A DNA stretch of 33,906 nucleotides, taken from Chromatiales bacterium. Lineage in GTDB: Bacteria > Pseudomonadota > Gammaproteobacteria > SZUA-152. A program made the translations under genes and the position numbers. Position 1 is the stretch's first letter. The number at the start of each line of letters is the position of its first letter. Positions 1 to 8,895 of the stretch are shown piece after piece. Where the stretch lies: the NCBI GenBank assembly GCA_026982475.1, contig JALSHB010000010.1, forward strand, positions 1-33,906. Direction: 5' to 3'. Below the pieces are notes generated by a model. It did no database searches and was not told the DNA's origin. It saw only the letters and a list, made by a program, of their open reading frames with translations.

Positions 1-1296
1 CCCGGCCACAAGCTGCGCACCTCCAACGACATCGTCGACCGCAGCGAACTGGAGTCCGGCAACACCCGGAGCGCCTCGGTGCACACCCTGCAGGGCCAGC
101 AGATCGAGCTGGTGCACGCCGAGGGACAGGTCGGCCTGGTGCGCCTGGAAACGGCGCAACCGGCCAGCGTGCCCAATCAGTTCACCGGCCCCAGCCAGCG
201 CAACCAGGGCGAGCGTTTCCGCTTCGATGGTCACAAGATGCTGCACCATCTCGACCGCGTGATGGCCTGGCAGAACGGCGAGCGCTTCGCCCCCGTGCAC
301 ATCGACATGGGGCTGACCAAGTTCTGCAACACGGCCTGCATTTACTGTTATGCCGTAGTGCAGAACATGACCAGGGGCAGCATGATCGAGCGCGATGCCC
401 TGCTGCGTTACATCGAGGACTGCGGACGCCTCGGCGTGCGCTCGCTGGGCTTCATCGGCGATGGCGAACCCACCCTGAACCCGGCGCTCTACGATGCCAC
501 CGTGCTGGCCGGGCAACAGGGCATCGACACCGCCATGGCCACCAACGGCCTGCTGCTGGACATGGATCGCGCCCACGACCTGCTGGCCAACATGTCGTGG
601 ATTCGCTTCAACCTCTCCGCCGGCACACCCGAAGGCTTTCAGCGGGTGCACCAGTCGAAGGGCAAGAACTTCGACCTTCTGGTGGAAAAGATCCGCAGTC
701 TGGTGGCCCTCAAAAAGTCGCATAACCATAATTGCACCATCGGACTGCAAATGGTGCTGATCCCCGAATGCTACGACCAGGTGCTGGCCGAGGCGGAGCT
801 GGGCGCGGAGCTGGGCGTGGACTATTTCGTCATCAAGCACTGCTCCGATTCTGAGTACAAGGAAATCGGCATCGACTACAAGGATTACGCCAGCATCGAA
901 GATGTGCTGAAACAGGCGGAGAGCCTGTCGACGGAGGACTATGTGGTGCAGGCCAAGTGGAACAAGATCCGCGCCAGCGAGGAAACGGAGCTCTATCGCA
1001 ATGGCTATAGAAAGTACGACGTCTGCCTGGGCACCCCCTTCCTGCTGCAGATCTCCGGCAACGGCAAGATCTACCCCTGCGGCCCCTTCTTCAACAAGCA
1101 ACGCTTCTACATGGGCGACCTGCACGAGGGCTCATTCTTCGACCTGGTCAACAGCGAGCACTACTGGAATGTGCACAAGGATATCGCCAAATCGGTGGAC
1201 GTGCACAAGGACTGCGCCATCGGCTGCCGGCAGGATTACGTCAACAAATTCCTGTGGGATATCCGCAATCCGCCGGAGCATATCAATTTCATTTGA
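1..1296 (+). CDS. Radical SAM protein with C-terminal cysteine region, 5' end outside window
   Basis: The frame is open from the first base and ends with TGA at 1296, so the gene is probably truncated on the left; GTG at 79 is a possible internal start, but the codons before it look coding. The radical SAM CxxxCxxC motif (CNTACIYC) has its cysteine codons at 325, 337 and 346, followed by a GDGEPT stretch of the kind that contacts S-adenosylmethionine. Two further cysteine groups near the C-terminus (CLGTPF...YPCGPFF and KDCAIGC) resemble a SPASM-type domain that binds extra Fe-S clusters. The family makes a 5'-deoxyadenosyl radical to modify peptides or sugars. The substrate cannot be read from sequence. 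Its position near a flagellar glycosylation island hints at a sugar or peptide role, but it converges on the flagellar genes, so the link is weak. Confidence 0.8.
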   Translation, partial: PGHKLRTSNDIVDRSELESGNTRSASVHTLQGQQIELVHAEGQVGLVRLETAQPASVPNQFTGPSQRNQGERFRFDGHKMLHHLDRVMAWQNGERFAPVHIDMGLTKFCNTACIYCYAVVQNMTRGSMIERDALLRYIEDCGRLGVRSLGFIGDGEPTLNPALYDATVLAGQQGIDTAMATNGLLLDMDRAHDLLANMSWIRFNLSAGTPEGFQRVHQSKGKNFDLLVEKIRSLVALKKSHNHNCTIGLQMVLIPECYDQVLAEAELGAELGVDYFVIKHCSDSEYKEIGIDYKDYASIEDVLKQAESLSTEDYVVQAKWNKIRASEETELYRNGYRKYDVCLGTPFLLQISGNGKIYPCGPFFNKQRFYMGDLHEGSFFDLVNSEHYWNVHKDIAKSVDVHKDCAIGCRQDYVNKFLWDIRNPPEHINFI

Positions 1297-1464
1297 GGCT
1301 GGGACTGCGGCCTGAGTAATGGAAAAGCCTGACAGCCATAGGGTGGTCGCAGCCCACCGCCGACAACTTCATCCAGGCACCCTGGCATAAATCGCCCACC
1401 CTCTGGCTTCCAGATATTCTTTTGCGCCTCTCTCTTGCTTGGCGGTGGCCCAACCTAGCGACAA

Positions 1465-1803
1465 TCAGGCGCCGGATTGCTGGAACTGGCTATAGGCCGC
1501 CACCGCCTTGCGGTTGCTGGCGAGGGTGTCGAGTTTTTCCAGCAGCTCTCCACGCAGGCTTTCGGCGCGTCTCATGATCTCGGCATCTATGGCCATCACC
1601 TGCTGGATCTCGGCGGCCGATGGCCGGCTTGCATCGGTGGAAAACACCCGTGTCAGCAGCCGGTGACGCTGCCCTTCGAGGGCGACCATGCGCTCGATGT
1701 CGCCGGCGCGCATCGAATCCCTCATCGTCCGGGTAAGCGTGATCACTTCCCGCCAGGCCTCGGCCGGGTCTTCTGCGGCGTCGTTACATTTTGCTGTGGG
1801 CAT
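1465..1803 (-). CDS. fliT: FliT-like flagellar export chaperone
   Basis: A 112-residue, mostly helical protein encoded directly after fliS. FliT-type proteins are small helical chaperones that bind the filament cap FliD before export and, in enterobacteria, also bind the FlhDC regulator. Sequence similarity in this family is low, so the call rests on size, helical character and position at the end of fliD-fliS-fliT. The ATG at 1803 lies inside the end of fliS (20-nt overlap), with an AGGAAG ribosome site inside fliS, which suggests translational coupling. The start MPTAKCND is an extension compared with the helical core that begins near residue 12. Confidence 0.7.
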   Translation of the reverse strand: MPTAKCNDAAEDPAEAWREVITLTRTMRDSMRAGDIERMVALEGQRHRLLTRVFSTDASRPSAAEIQQVMAIDAEIMRRAESLRGELLEKLDTLASNRKAVAAYSQFQQSGA

Positions 1804-2203
1804 CCTGCACTTCCTGTGGAATGGCGTCCCAGGCCTCCTTGATGGGTTTGATGAGGTTGATCACTTCATCGAGAATGGCCACGTCATTGCTGGCATTGGC
1901 CTCCGTGAGCCGGCGTTCCATGTAGTCGTAGAGCGAAAACAGGTTCTCGGAAATCTCGCCGCCCTTTTCCATGTCCAGGCTGACCCGCAGGCCCTCGATG
2001 ATGGCGACAGCGGAGATGATGTGCTGCGCCTTTTTGTCGATGATGCCCTGGGCCATGTAGCCGCGGGCGGTGGCGATCTTGTCCAGGGCTGCCTGCAGCA
2101 GCATCTGGATCAGCCGGTGAGGGCTGGCAGCGCCGACACCACTGTGCACGGCCACCTCGGTGTAGGAATTCAAGGCGCCTGCTGCGTTACCCGTATAGCT
2201 CAT
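1784..2203 (-). CDS. fliS: Flagellar export chaperone FliS
   Basis: 139 residues, normal for FliS. FliS is a cytoplasmic four-helix chaperone that binds the C-terminus of unpolymerised flagellin and delivers it to the export gate. Family marks are the N-terminal YTGNAAGALNSYTEV region, PHRLIQMLLQAALDKI (a common FliS signature), and a later YDYMERRL..AN helix. It lies 65 nt after fliD and overlaps fliT, as in most gammaproteobacterial fliDST operons. Only a weak ribosome site (GGTGA) precedes the ATG at 2203. Confidence 0.93.
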   Translation of the reverse strand: MSYTGNAAGALNSYTEVAVHSGVGAASPHRLIQMLLQAALDKIATARGYMAQGIIDKKAQHIISAVAIIEGLRVSLDMEKGGEISENLFSLYDYMERRLTEANASNDVAILDEVINLIKPIKEAWDAIPQEVQDAHSKM

Positions 2204-2268
2204 GATGATTCACCATTTTTCGTCAGAGTTGTTTCGTCAGTGTTGATAAGCTTCTTGCCGGCGGGGTA

Positions 2269-3618
2269 TTAGCCCGAGGCGGCCCCCGGCAGCGAGCCCA
2301 ACTGTTGGGCGAGGAAGTTGCTGGTGCTCTGCATGCTGGAAAGCAGGCCGTCGAGCGCCGTGAACTGGGCGCGATAACGGGCCTCCGTGAGGGTCATGCG
2401 GTATTCGAAATTCTCGATCTGGGTGTCGATGCGGTCGATGCGCGCATTGATGCCGTCTTCGCGCGTATCGATGATGCCGTCAATGGCCAGCTGTTTGTCG
2501 GCCAGGGCCTCGAGACGGAAGGCATAGCCCTGGTCGTTACTGGCAAACAGTTCGGCGACGCCGTTGAAGTCTTCGGCCAGCTTTTCGCTCAGCACCGTGG
2601 TGTCGAGTTCGAGGTCCCCCGTGCGTGTGGTCTTGATACCGACCTCGGACAAGAACTGCAGGCTGGTGCCCAGCCCGGTGGGCGCCGTGTTGAAGATGTT
2701 GCGCATCTCCGACTGGATGGAAATCAGCGTGTTGTCGCCCTGCAGGTCGCCCTTGGACAGATAGCCGATCATGCCCCGCAGGTCGTTGAAGGCGTTGACG
2801 AAGGCCTGCACGTTTTCCTGCACCGCGGCGGTATCCCGGCTCACGGTCAGCGTTTCGGTGGTGCCCGCCGCGCCCAGGGCGTTGAGTTCGATGGTGACGC
2901 CTTCGATGGCGCCGGTCACCGTGTTGGAGGCGCTGGTCACCTGATTGCCGTCCAGCAGGAAGATGGCGTCCTGGGCCGCGCTCACCGTGGTCATGCCCAG
3001 GGTGGCGGCCACATTGCCGCTGACGTCACTCAGCGTCACGCTGTTGGCGGCGCCGGTCTTGTCGCTGCTGAGCAGCAGGCGGCTGCCGCTGTCCACGGTG
3101 ATCACGGTGGCGGTGACGCCGGTATTGTCCGTGGCGGCATTGATGGCATTCTTGATGCCATCGAGGGAATCATTGGTGGCATCGATGACCACATCGAAGC
3201 TGTTGCCACCGAGGTCGATGCGCAGGGTGCCGGTGGCGGCGATGCTGCTCGAGGTGTCGGCGAAGTCCAGCGAGGTAAGCTTGTGGGCCTGCGCCAGCTG
3301 GTTGGTGCCGTTGTCGGAAAAATCGATGCTGTAACTGCCGGGGGCCGCCGTCGAGGAGGCGCCCACGGTAAACACGCCGTCGTTGGAGGAACTGGCGGCG
3401 TTGATGGAAAACTTGTCGATGGCGCCCAGGCTACCCATGGCCGACTTGAAGTCGGAAATGGCGCCCTTGAGGCGACCGTAGGCACTGAGGTCGGTGTTCA
3501 GCTCTTCCTTGCGGGTGTTCATCACGCCCAGTGGCAGGCGTTCGGCGGCCATCAAGGCACCGATGAGCCCATTGATATCCAGACCCGAGCCAATACCCGG
3601 TGATGAAATTGCGGCCAT
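2269..3618 (-). CDS. fliD: Flagellar filament cap protein FliD (HAP2)
   Basis: 449 residues, typical of FliD. The protein caps the growing filament tip and folds incoming flagellin. The N-terminus (MAAISSPGIGSGLDINGLIGALMAAER) carries the conserved GIGSGLD...LI signature of the FliD N-terminal domain. The C-terminal third (about 370-449) has heptad-like helices ending in TALDGLLSSMQSTSNFLAQQL, typical of the FliD C-terminal domain that docks on the filament. The ATG at 3618 has GAGGAG upstream. A sigma-54-type promoter at 3684-3699 sits about 65 nt before the start, so fliD-fliS-fliT probably forms its own transcription unit. Confidence 0.95.
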   Translation of the reverse strand: MAAISSPGIGSGLDINGLIGALMAAERLPLGVMNTRKEELNTDLSAYGRLKGAISDFKSAMGSLGAIDKFSINAASSSNDGVFTVGASSTAAPGSYSIDFSDNGTNQLAQAHKLTSLDFADTSSSIAATGTLRIDLGGNSFDVVIDATNDSLDGIKNAINAATDNTGVTATVITVDSGSRLLLSSDKTGAANSVTLSDVSGNVAATLGMTTVSAAQDAIFLLDGNQVTSASNTVTGAIEGVTIELNALGAAGTTETLTVSRDTAAVQENVQAFVNAFNDLRGMIGYLSKGDLQGDNTLISIQSEMRNIFNTAPTGLGTSLQFLSEVGIKTTRTGDLELDTTVLSEKLAEDFNGVAELFASNDQGYAFRLEALADKQLAIDGIIDTREDGINARIDRIDTQIENFEYRMTLTEARYRAQFTALDGLLSSMQSTSNFLAQQLGSLPGAASG

Positions 3619-3683
3619 AATGCCAACTCCTCGTCATACCCGCCCGCGAACAACGCGGGCCTTCAAACAACTCATAACTGCCG

Positions 3684-3699
3684 AGCAAGTTTCAGGCCA
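3684..3699 (-). promoter_or_regulatory. Sigma-54 (RpoN) type promoter for fliDST
   Basis: Read on the minus strand the site is TGGCCTGAAACTTGCT. It has the -24 TGGC and -12 TTGCT blocks of the sigma-54 consensus at exact spacing (GG and GC one helical turn apart). The predicted start of transcription would be near 3673, giving a leader of about 55 nt before fliD. Sigma-54 control of fliD is known in polar flagellar hierarchies such as Pseudomonas with FleQ. No enhancer site was identified. Confidence 0.7.
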
Positions 3700-3725
3700 G
3701 ATTTCAGGCCAACGCCAGAGGGGTT

Positions 3726-4121
3726 TCAGACCTTGTCCTGAAACAGGGTGCCCTTGTCCTCGTGCAGCTGCATCATGCGGCGCGCCAGCGCCAGCAATTC
3801 TTCGGAGGGAATCTGCCGAATCACCTCGTCGGTGGCGGAATCCATCACCTTGATCACCGTATCGCCGGTAACCTCATCGACCTCGAACTGGAGGGCGCGA
3901 TCCTGGCGCTGGATGAAATCATTGAGGTTCTGCACCGTTTCGCGCACTTCGCGTGAGCGGGTCTCGGCATCGCCCGTCTGCGGGGTCGCCGGCGGCAACG
4001 CCTTGCCATCGACAGGCAAATTGTCCGCCGCGACAGCGTCGGTGGATCTCGATGCTGTGGGCCTTGTCAGCCGGATATCAGGCGCCGCCTGGACCAGGGG
4101 AAGTTCAGTCACACTTGGCAT
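3726..4121 (-). CDS. flaG: FlaG family flagellar protein
   Basis: 131 residues. The C-terminal half (about 75-120) matches the FlaG family core: LQFEVDEVTGDTVIKVMD followed by VIRQIPSEELLALARRM. The N-terminal 60 residues are Pro/Thr/Ala-rich and look disordered. FlaG is a small protein found between flagellin and FliD genes in polar flagellates; it influences filament length but its biochemical role is unsettled. The ATG at 4121 has AAGGAGA at good spacing. It lies downstream of fliC, separated by a strong hairpin. Confidence 0.9.
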   Translation of the reverse strand: MPSVTELPLVQAAPDIRLTRPTASRSTDAVAADNLPVDGKALPPATPQTGDAETRSREVRETVQNLNDFIQRQDRALQFEVDEVTGDTVIKVMDSATDEVIRQIPSEELLALARRMMQLHEDKGTLFQDKV

Positions 4122-4141
4122 GCTACATCTCCTTACAGTTT

Positions 4142-4164
4142 CCCCGGGGCATCATGCCCCGGGG
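4142..4164 (-). terminator. Strong stem-loop after fliC
   Basis: A 10-bp perfect GC-rich stem (CCCCGGGGCA paired with TGCCCCGGGG) with a three-base loop lies 18 nt past the fliC stop. No run of U follows in the fliC direction, so it may act as an mRNA-stabilising or partially terminating structure that lets flagellin mRNA accumulate above flaG, rather than as a full intrinsic terminator. Confidence 0.55.
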
Positions 4165-4181
4165 GACTGTCTACTGGCCCA

Positions 4182-5015
4182 TTAACGCAAGAGCGACAGG
4201 ATGTTCTGCGGTACCTGGTTGGCTTGGGACAACATGGCCACACCCGCCTGCTGCAGGATCTGCGCGCGGGTCAGATTGGCCGTCTCGGCGGCGAAGTCCG
4301 TATCCTGAATGCGGCTGCGCGAGGCGCTCAGGTTTTCCACCGTGACCTGCAGATTGCGCACCGTGGATTCGAAGCGGTTCTGCTTGGAACCCAGGTCGGC
4401 GCGGATGGAATTGATGCGATCCAGGGCCGAATCCGCCAGGCCGATGGCGCTCAGCGCACCCGCGGCGGTGCTGACATTGGCGTTGGTGATGAAAGAGGCG
4501 ATACCACTGGCACCGGCGATGTCCTTGAACTGGATCTTCACCTGATTGTCGGCAACATTGGCGCCCTGGCCGATCTGGAACGCCGCCGATTGGGTGGAAC
4601 CGATGACCTTGACGCCATTGAAGGTCACGGCATCGGAGATTCGGGAGATTTCCTCGCGCAACTGAACCACTTCGTTGTCCAGGGCCTTGCGCTCGGTATT
4701 GGTATAGTTGCCGTTGGCCGACTGTACCGCCAGTTCACGCACGCGCTGCACCATGCTGGTGACTTCCTGCAGGGCGCCTTCGGCGGTCTGCGCCAGGGAG
4801 ATGCCGTCATTGGCATTGCGGATCGCCTGGTTATAGCCGCGAATCTGCGAGGTCAGGCCTTCCGCGATCTGCAGGCCGGCCGCATCGTCCTTGGCGCTGT
4901 TGATGCGCAGGCCGGAAGACAGCCGCTCCAGGGAGGTCTGCAAGGCACCCTGAGAAGAGTTCAAGGCGCGCTGGGAATTCAAGGACATGACATTGGTATT
5001 GATGTACTGAGGCAT
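4182..5015 (-). CDS. fliC: Flagellin
   Basis: 277 residues from the ATG at 5015, which has a good GAGGAG ribosome site seven bases upstream; a longer reading from 5033 lacks such a site. The N-terminal D0/D1 region (MPQYINTNVMSLNSQRAL, then LERLSSGLRINSAKDDAAG) and the C-terminal region (ASRSRIQDTDFAAETANL to NILSLLR) are classic flagellin. The middle, about residues 150-190, is short, so the outer D2/D3 domains are nearly absent. Ser/Thr residues in that stretch are candidate O-glycosylation sites, fitting the Maf and legionaminic acid genes next door. Expression is predicted from a sigma-28-type promoter at 5129-5156. Confidence 0.96.
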   Translation of the reverse strand: MPQYINTNVMSLNSQRALNSSQGALQTSLERLSSGLRINSAKDDAAGLQIAEGLTSQIRGYNQAIRNANDGISLAQTAEGALQEVTSMVQRVRELAVQSANGNYTNTERKALDNEVVQLREEISRISDAVTFNGVKVIGSTQSAAFQIGQGANVADNQVKIQFKDIAGASGIASFITNANVSTAAGALSAIGLADSALDRINSIRADLGSKQNRFESTVRNLQVTVENLSASRSRIQDTDFAAETANLTRAQILQQAGVAMLSQANQVPQNILSLLR

Positions 5016-5128
5016 TTTAATGCTCCTCTGCAAGTAGGCGCCCGATCACGCCCCCTGAAGGGCCGGGCTGCTTGATCTAGCGGATACGGTGCCTCGCCAT
5101 CGGGCTCCATTTACCGCTCCCACCTCAC

Positions 5129-5156
5129 TTATCGGTCCCGGGGCCGTGATCCTTTA
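5129..5156 (-). promoter_or_regulatory. Sigma-28 (FliA) type promoter for fliC
   Basis: On the minus strand a -35 TAAAG is followed after 16 nt by a -10 ACCGATAA. The sigma-28 consensus is TAAA, 15 nt, GCCGATAA, so the match is close, with one mismatch in the -10 and one extra spacer base. Transcription would start near 5122, leaving a leader of about 107 nt before the flagellin ATG. The remainder of the 5016-5359 gap shows only this site and the sigma-54 site for the next gene. Confidence 0.75.
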
Positions 5157-5290
5157 GCCCGCCCGCGAAAAAAATCAGCGTCACGCCCCCCCTCACGGGG
5201 CCGGACAAAGGCCGGGATGACGATATTTTTCACTCTGCAATCAACCACTTGAAGATCCATCCGGCAACGATGCCGGACACATGACGGCAA

Positions 5291-5306
5291 TGGCATATTT
5301 CCTGCT
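5291..5306 (+). promoter_or_regulatory. Sigma-54 type promoter for the Maf glycosyltransferase
   Basis: The site TGGCATATTTCCTGCT carries the -24 TGGCA and -12 TGCT elements at the exact sigma-54 spacing. Predicted transcription start is near 5318, about 40 nt before the TTG start at 5360. It would place the glycosyltransferase, and perhaps the leg genes behind it, in the same regulatory class as fliD. Confidence 0.6.
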
Positions 5307-5359
5307 TATTACATGGCCAGAAACCCATAACGTCATGAACCCGACACGGGACCCGCACA

Positions 5360-7858
5360 TTGACCATTTCACTACCAGGCCTCGAAGCCGCCGAAAGCAG
5401 CTTTCTCACCAACCGCTTCGGTGAAAGCTATCTGCACGCCGTCAACCGCGACGCCTTCAACAAGATCGGCTCTCAGGCCGTGTTCCAGCAGCAGCTGCCG
5501 GACAACCTGTGGCAGAAAGACCGCCTGCACATCATCATCGGCACCGACTCCGGGCTGCTGATCCGCCACATCCACGCCCACGGCGTGCCGCCGGGGAGCC
5601 GCTTCCTGTTCATCGAACTGGCCGAGGTCATCGAACTGGTAAAGCAGCGCCTCAGCGACCTGCCGGCGGAGCCACGCATCACCCTGGTCCCCCCGGAGGC
5701 CTGGCAACAGGCGGCGCAGGACGCCGATATCGAGACCTACGTCTACCTGGATCAGATCCAGCTGCTGAAGTCCGTCGGCGCCACCGATGCCTATCTGCCC
5801 ACCTACCGCGACCTGCACACCGCGGTGGAGGGCGACCTCAAGGGCTGGATCTGGGCCCTGCGCAGCCAGCTCGCCAGCAGCAGCTTCATCCAGTGCCAGT
5901 TGGACAATCTGGCCGAAAACCGCCTCCCCGCCACCTGTCTCAGGGGCGGCTTCAAGGGCCACAGCGCCGTGCTCCTCGCCGGCGGCCCGTCCCTGGACGA
6001 CATCCTGCCCTGGGTCAGGGAACACCGCGACGCGCTGCTGGTGGTGGCGGTGTCCCGCATCGCCCGGCGGCTGCTGGCGGAGGACGTACAGCCCGACATC
6101 GTCTGCACCATCGACCCCACCCGCCTCAGTTTCGACGTCAGCCGCGAGATGCTCGAATTCGACCCGCAACGCGTACTGCTGGTCAACGCCTACCACACCT
6201 ACCCGCCACTGCTGTCGCAGTGGCGGGGCGACAGCCTGTACCTCGGCCCGGCCTTCCCCTGGCCTGTCGAGGGGCAGGACGACAACCTGCCCGTCACCGG
6301 CCCCACGGTATCCAACACCGCCATCGCCCTGCTCATGGAGATGGGCGTGGCGCGGATCATCTTTGCCGGCCTCGACCTCTGCACCCGCCCCGACGGCACC
6401 CGCTATGCCGCCGGCAGCAACGAAAGCCAGGCCGGCCACGCCCTCGGCGCCATCGGCCTGCGCGTGCCCACCAATGCCGGCGGCATGAGCGACACCAGCG
6501 AAGACTTCATGCAATCGATCCACGACATCGGCCGCCAGGCCGCCGCCGCCCGCGAGCAGGGCATTCGCCTCATCAATCCCTCGCCCCACGCGGCGCGCAT
6601 CGAAGGCATCGAATACCTCCCACTGCAAGAGATCGAGCTGCCACCCGCGCCGCAGGACGTGCGCCGGCAGATTCGCGCCCGGCTGCCCGTCAGCGACCGG
6701 CAGGCGCGCCTCGAACACTACCGGCAAAGCGAGCGCGAACTGCGGCGCGTCGAAAACCAGCTGCGCAAGATCCGCGCCCTGAGCCAGGACGCCCTGCGCT
6801 ACAACGACGGCCTGTTCGGCCGCAACGGCATGACGCAGAGCTTCAAGTACAAGCACAAGATGGACAAGGTGGAAAAACGCCTCAACCGCGAGTTCCCGCA
6901 ACTGGGCGAGCTGGTCAAACGCTTCGGCATCCGCCAGTTCCTGCGCATCCTGCGCACCGACGAGCGGGAGTGGAGTGACGAAGAGGTGGAACAAACCGGC
7001 CGCATCTATTACGAGTCCTATCACGACGGCGCCGACCGCCTGCTGGGGCTGATCAGGGACGCCCTCGCCCGCCTGCGCTCGCGCATCGCCGAAGAGGACG
7101 AGCCCGTCGATCTCGACGCCCTCGCCGCCCAGTGGCGCGCCGACGAGGCGCCGGGGCGGGGCCGCGTCTGGCGCCACCACCACCCGCAGGCCACCCTGAC
7201 GGCGCGGGCGCAGGCCACCCTCGACCAGCTGGCGGCGGAATTCGACGCCCGCCTCAACGAGCAGGACACCCCGCACATGGCCCGCTGCCGCCAGCAGGCC
7301 GGGCTGGAGAACGTGCCCAGCAAGGCCGCCCTGCTGTTCCGCCAGGGCGATCACGAAGGACTTCGCAACCTGGCGGAGGCCCTGGCCCGGCTCGACAGCG
7401 CCGAGGCCGCCGAACTGCGCCACTTCGTCCTCGGCCAGCTGGCCGAGAGCGAGGGCCGTGACGACGACGCCCTGCAGGCCTACCAGCAGATCGGCGAAGG
7501 CCCCCTGCTGGAAGACGCCCTCGGCCGCATCAGCAGCCTGTGCCTGGCGCGCGACGACCTCGACAACGCCCGCCTGGCCTTCGACTGCCTGAGCCAGATC
7601 TCACCCGGCTACCTGCCGCAATACGCCGAGCTGATGCGCATCACCGGACGCATGGACGAGGCCGCCGAGCTGTACGCCCGCTACCTGGAGCAGGTCCCCG
7701 AAGACCTCTCCACCATGCTGCGCCTGGGCCGCCTGTATCAGGAAAGCGGCGTCATTGACGGCGCCCGCTGGGCCTTCGACCATGTACTGGAACGCGACCC
7801 CGACAACCGCGCCGCGCGCAGCCTGCGCGCCGCCCTGCCCACGGAGTGTCAGGCATGA
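5360..7858 (+). CDS. Maf-type motility accessory factor, flagellin glycosyltransferase with TPR tail
   Basis: 832 residues from a TTG start; an in-frame stop at 5336 and no nearby ATG force this choice. The central part matches the DUF115/MptE-like Maf domain: GGPSLD near residue 208, a TIDPTRLSFD strand, GPTVSNTA near 313 and FAGLDL shortly after. These resemble the GT42-like sialyltransferase fold. Residues about 690-830 hold roughly four TPR-like helical repeats. Maf proteins transfer pseudaminic or legionaminic acid from CMP donors to Ser/Thr of flagellin in the cytoplasm. Placement between fliC and a complete legionaminic acid gene set supports this. The stop overlaps the legB start (ATGA), indicating coupled translation. 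TPR fusion is less common than the plain Maf form. Confidence 0.85.
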   Translation: MTISLPGLEAAESSFLTNRFGESYLHAVNRDAFNKIGSQAVFQQQLPDNLWQKDRLHIIIGTDSGLLIRHIHAHGVPPGSRFLFIELAEVIELVKQRLSDLPAEPRITLVPPEAWQQAAQDADIETYVYLDQIQLLKSVGATDAYLPTYRDLHTAVEGDLKGWIWALRSQLASSSFIQCQLDNLAENRLPATCLRGGFKGHSAVLLAGGPSLDDILPWVREHRDALLVVAVSRIARRLLAEDVQPDIVCTIDPTRLSFDVSREMLEFDPQRVLLVNAYHTYPPLLSQWRGDSLYLGPAFPWPVEGQDDNLPVTGPTVSNTAIALLMEMGVARIIFAGLDLCTRPDGTRYAAGSNESQAGHALGAIGLRVPTNAGGMSDTSEDFMQSIHDIGRQAAAAREQGIRLINPSPHAARIEGIEYLPLQEIELPPAPQDVRRQIRARLPVSDRQARLEHYRQSERELRRVENQLRKIRALSQDALRYNDGLFGRNGMTQSFKYKHKMDKVEKRLNREFPQLGELVKRFGIRQFLRILRTDEREWSDEEVEQTGRIYYESYHDGADRLLGLIRDALARLRSRIAEEDEPVDLDALAAQWRADEAPGRGRVWRHHHPQATLTARAQATLDQLAAEFDARLNEQDTPHMARCRQQAGLENVPSKAALLFRQGDHEGLRNLAEALARLDSAEAAELRHFVLGQLAESEGRDDDALQAYQQIGEGPLLEDALGRISSLCLARDDLDNARLAFDCLSQISPGYLPQYAELMRITGRMDEAAELYARYLEQVPEDLSTMLRLGRLYQESGVIDGARWAFDHVLERDPDNRAARSLRAALPTECQA

Positions 7859-8865
7859 ACCTGCACGGCAAGAAAATCCTCGTCACCGGCGCCGACGGCT
7901 TCATCGGCTCCCACCTCACCGAGGCCCTGATCCGCCGCGGCGGCGAGGTGCGCGCCTTCGTCTTCTACAACAGCTTCGGCCACTGGGGCTGGCTGGACCA
8001 ATCGCCCACCGAGATCAAGCGCGAACTGGACGTGTTCGCCGGCGACGTGCGCGACCCCCACGGCGTGCGCACCGCCCTGCAGGGCTGCGACGTGGTGCTG
8101 CACCTGGCCGCACTCATCGGCATCCCCTATTCCTACCACTCGCCCGACACCTATGTGGACACCAACATCAAGGGCACCCTCAACATCCTCCAGGCGGCCC
8201 GCGACTTGCAGTTGGACAAGGTAGTGCACACCTCCACCAGCGAGGTCTACGGCACCGCCCGATACGTGCCCATCGACGAGCAACACCCCCTGCAGGGTCA
8301 GTCACCCTACTCGGCCAGCAAGATCGGCGCGGACCAGATGGCCCTGTCGTTCCATCGCTCCTTCGACACACCGGTGACCATCGCCCGCCCCTTCAACACC
8401 TTCGGCCCCCGCCAGTCGGCGCGCGCCGTGATCCCCACCGTCATCACCCAGATCGCCAACGGCGAGCGCAAACTCAAGCTGGGCGCCCTGCACCCCACGC
8501 GCGACTTCAACTACGTGAAGGACACGGTCAACGGCTTCATCGCCATGGCCGAGTCGGACGCCGTGCTGGGCGAGGAAGTGAACCTGGGCAGTAACTTCGA
8601 GATCAGCATCGGCGACACGGTAAAACTCATCGCCGAGGCCATGGGCGCCGAGGTGGAAATCGAAACCGACGAACAGCGCCTGCGCCCCGAAAACAGCGAA
8701 GTGGAACGCCTCTGGGCCGACAACCGCAAGGCCCGTGAACTGCTCGGCTGGCAACCCGAATACGGCGGCCGCGAAGGCTTCAAACACGCATTGACCGAAA
8801 CAGCGGCGTGGTTCACCGACCCCGCCAACCTGGCGCACTACAAGCATGGCATCTACAACATCTGA
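7855..8865 (+). CDS. legB: NAD-dependent sugar 4,6-dehydratase LegB
   Basis: 336 residues from the ATG at 7855, which overlaps the preceding stop and has GGAG upstream. It is an extended short-chain dehydrogenase: GADGFIGS at 12-19 binds NAD(P), TSTSEVYG provides the catalytic Ser/Thr region, and Tyr152/Lys156 (YSASK) form the catalytic pair. The protein resembles the Campylobacter LegB sequence I recall along most of its length, including PFNTFGPRQSARA and EQRLRPENSEV. LegB removes water from nucleotide-GlcNAc to give the 4-keto-6-deoxy intermediate, the first committed step to legionaminic acid. A following 394-nt gap filled with repeats separates it from legC. Confidence 0.92.
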   Translation: MNLHGKKILVTGADGFIGSHLTEALIRRGGEVRAFVFYNSFGHWGWLDQSPTEIKRELDVFAGDVRDPHGVRTALQGCDVVLHLAALIGIPYSYHSPDTYVDTNIKGTLNILQAARDLQLDKVVHTSTSEVYGTARYVPIDEQHPLQGQSPYSASKIGADQMALSFHRSFDTPVTIARPFNTFGPRQSARAVIPTVITQIANGERKLKLGALHPTRDFNYVKDTVNGFIAMAESDAVLGEEVNLGSNFEISIGDTVKLIAEAMGAEVEIETDEQRLRPENSEVERLWADNRKARELLGWQPEYGGREGFKHALTETAAWFTDPANLAHYKHGIYNI

Positions 8866-8895
8866 GATGGGCAGATGAATCCGCGAAAAAGATTC

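Noticed and set aside
2305-3603. 432-codon plus-strand frame
   Set aside because: It is antisense to fliD, which has clear family motifs and a promoter.
5372-7423. 683-codon open frame on the minus strand
   Set aside because: It is antisense to the Maf gene, and rich in Gly, Ala, Val, Gln without motifs.
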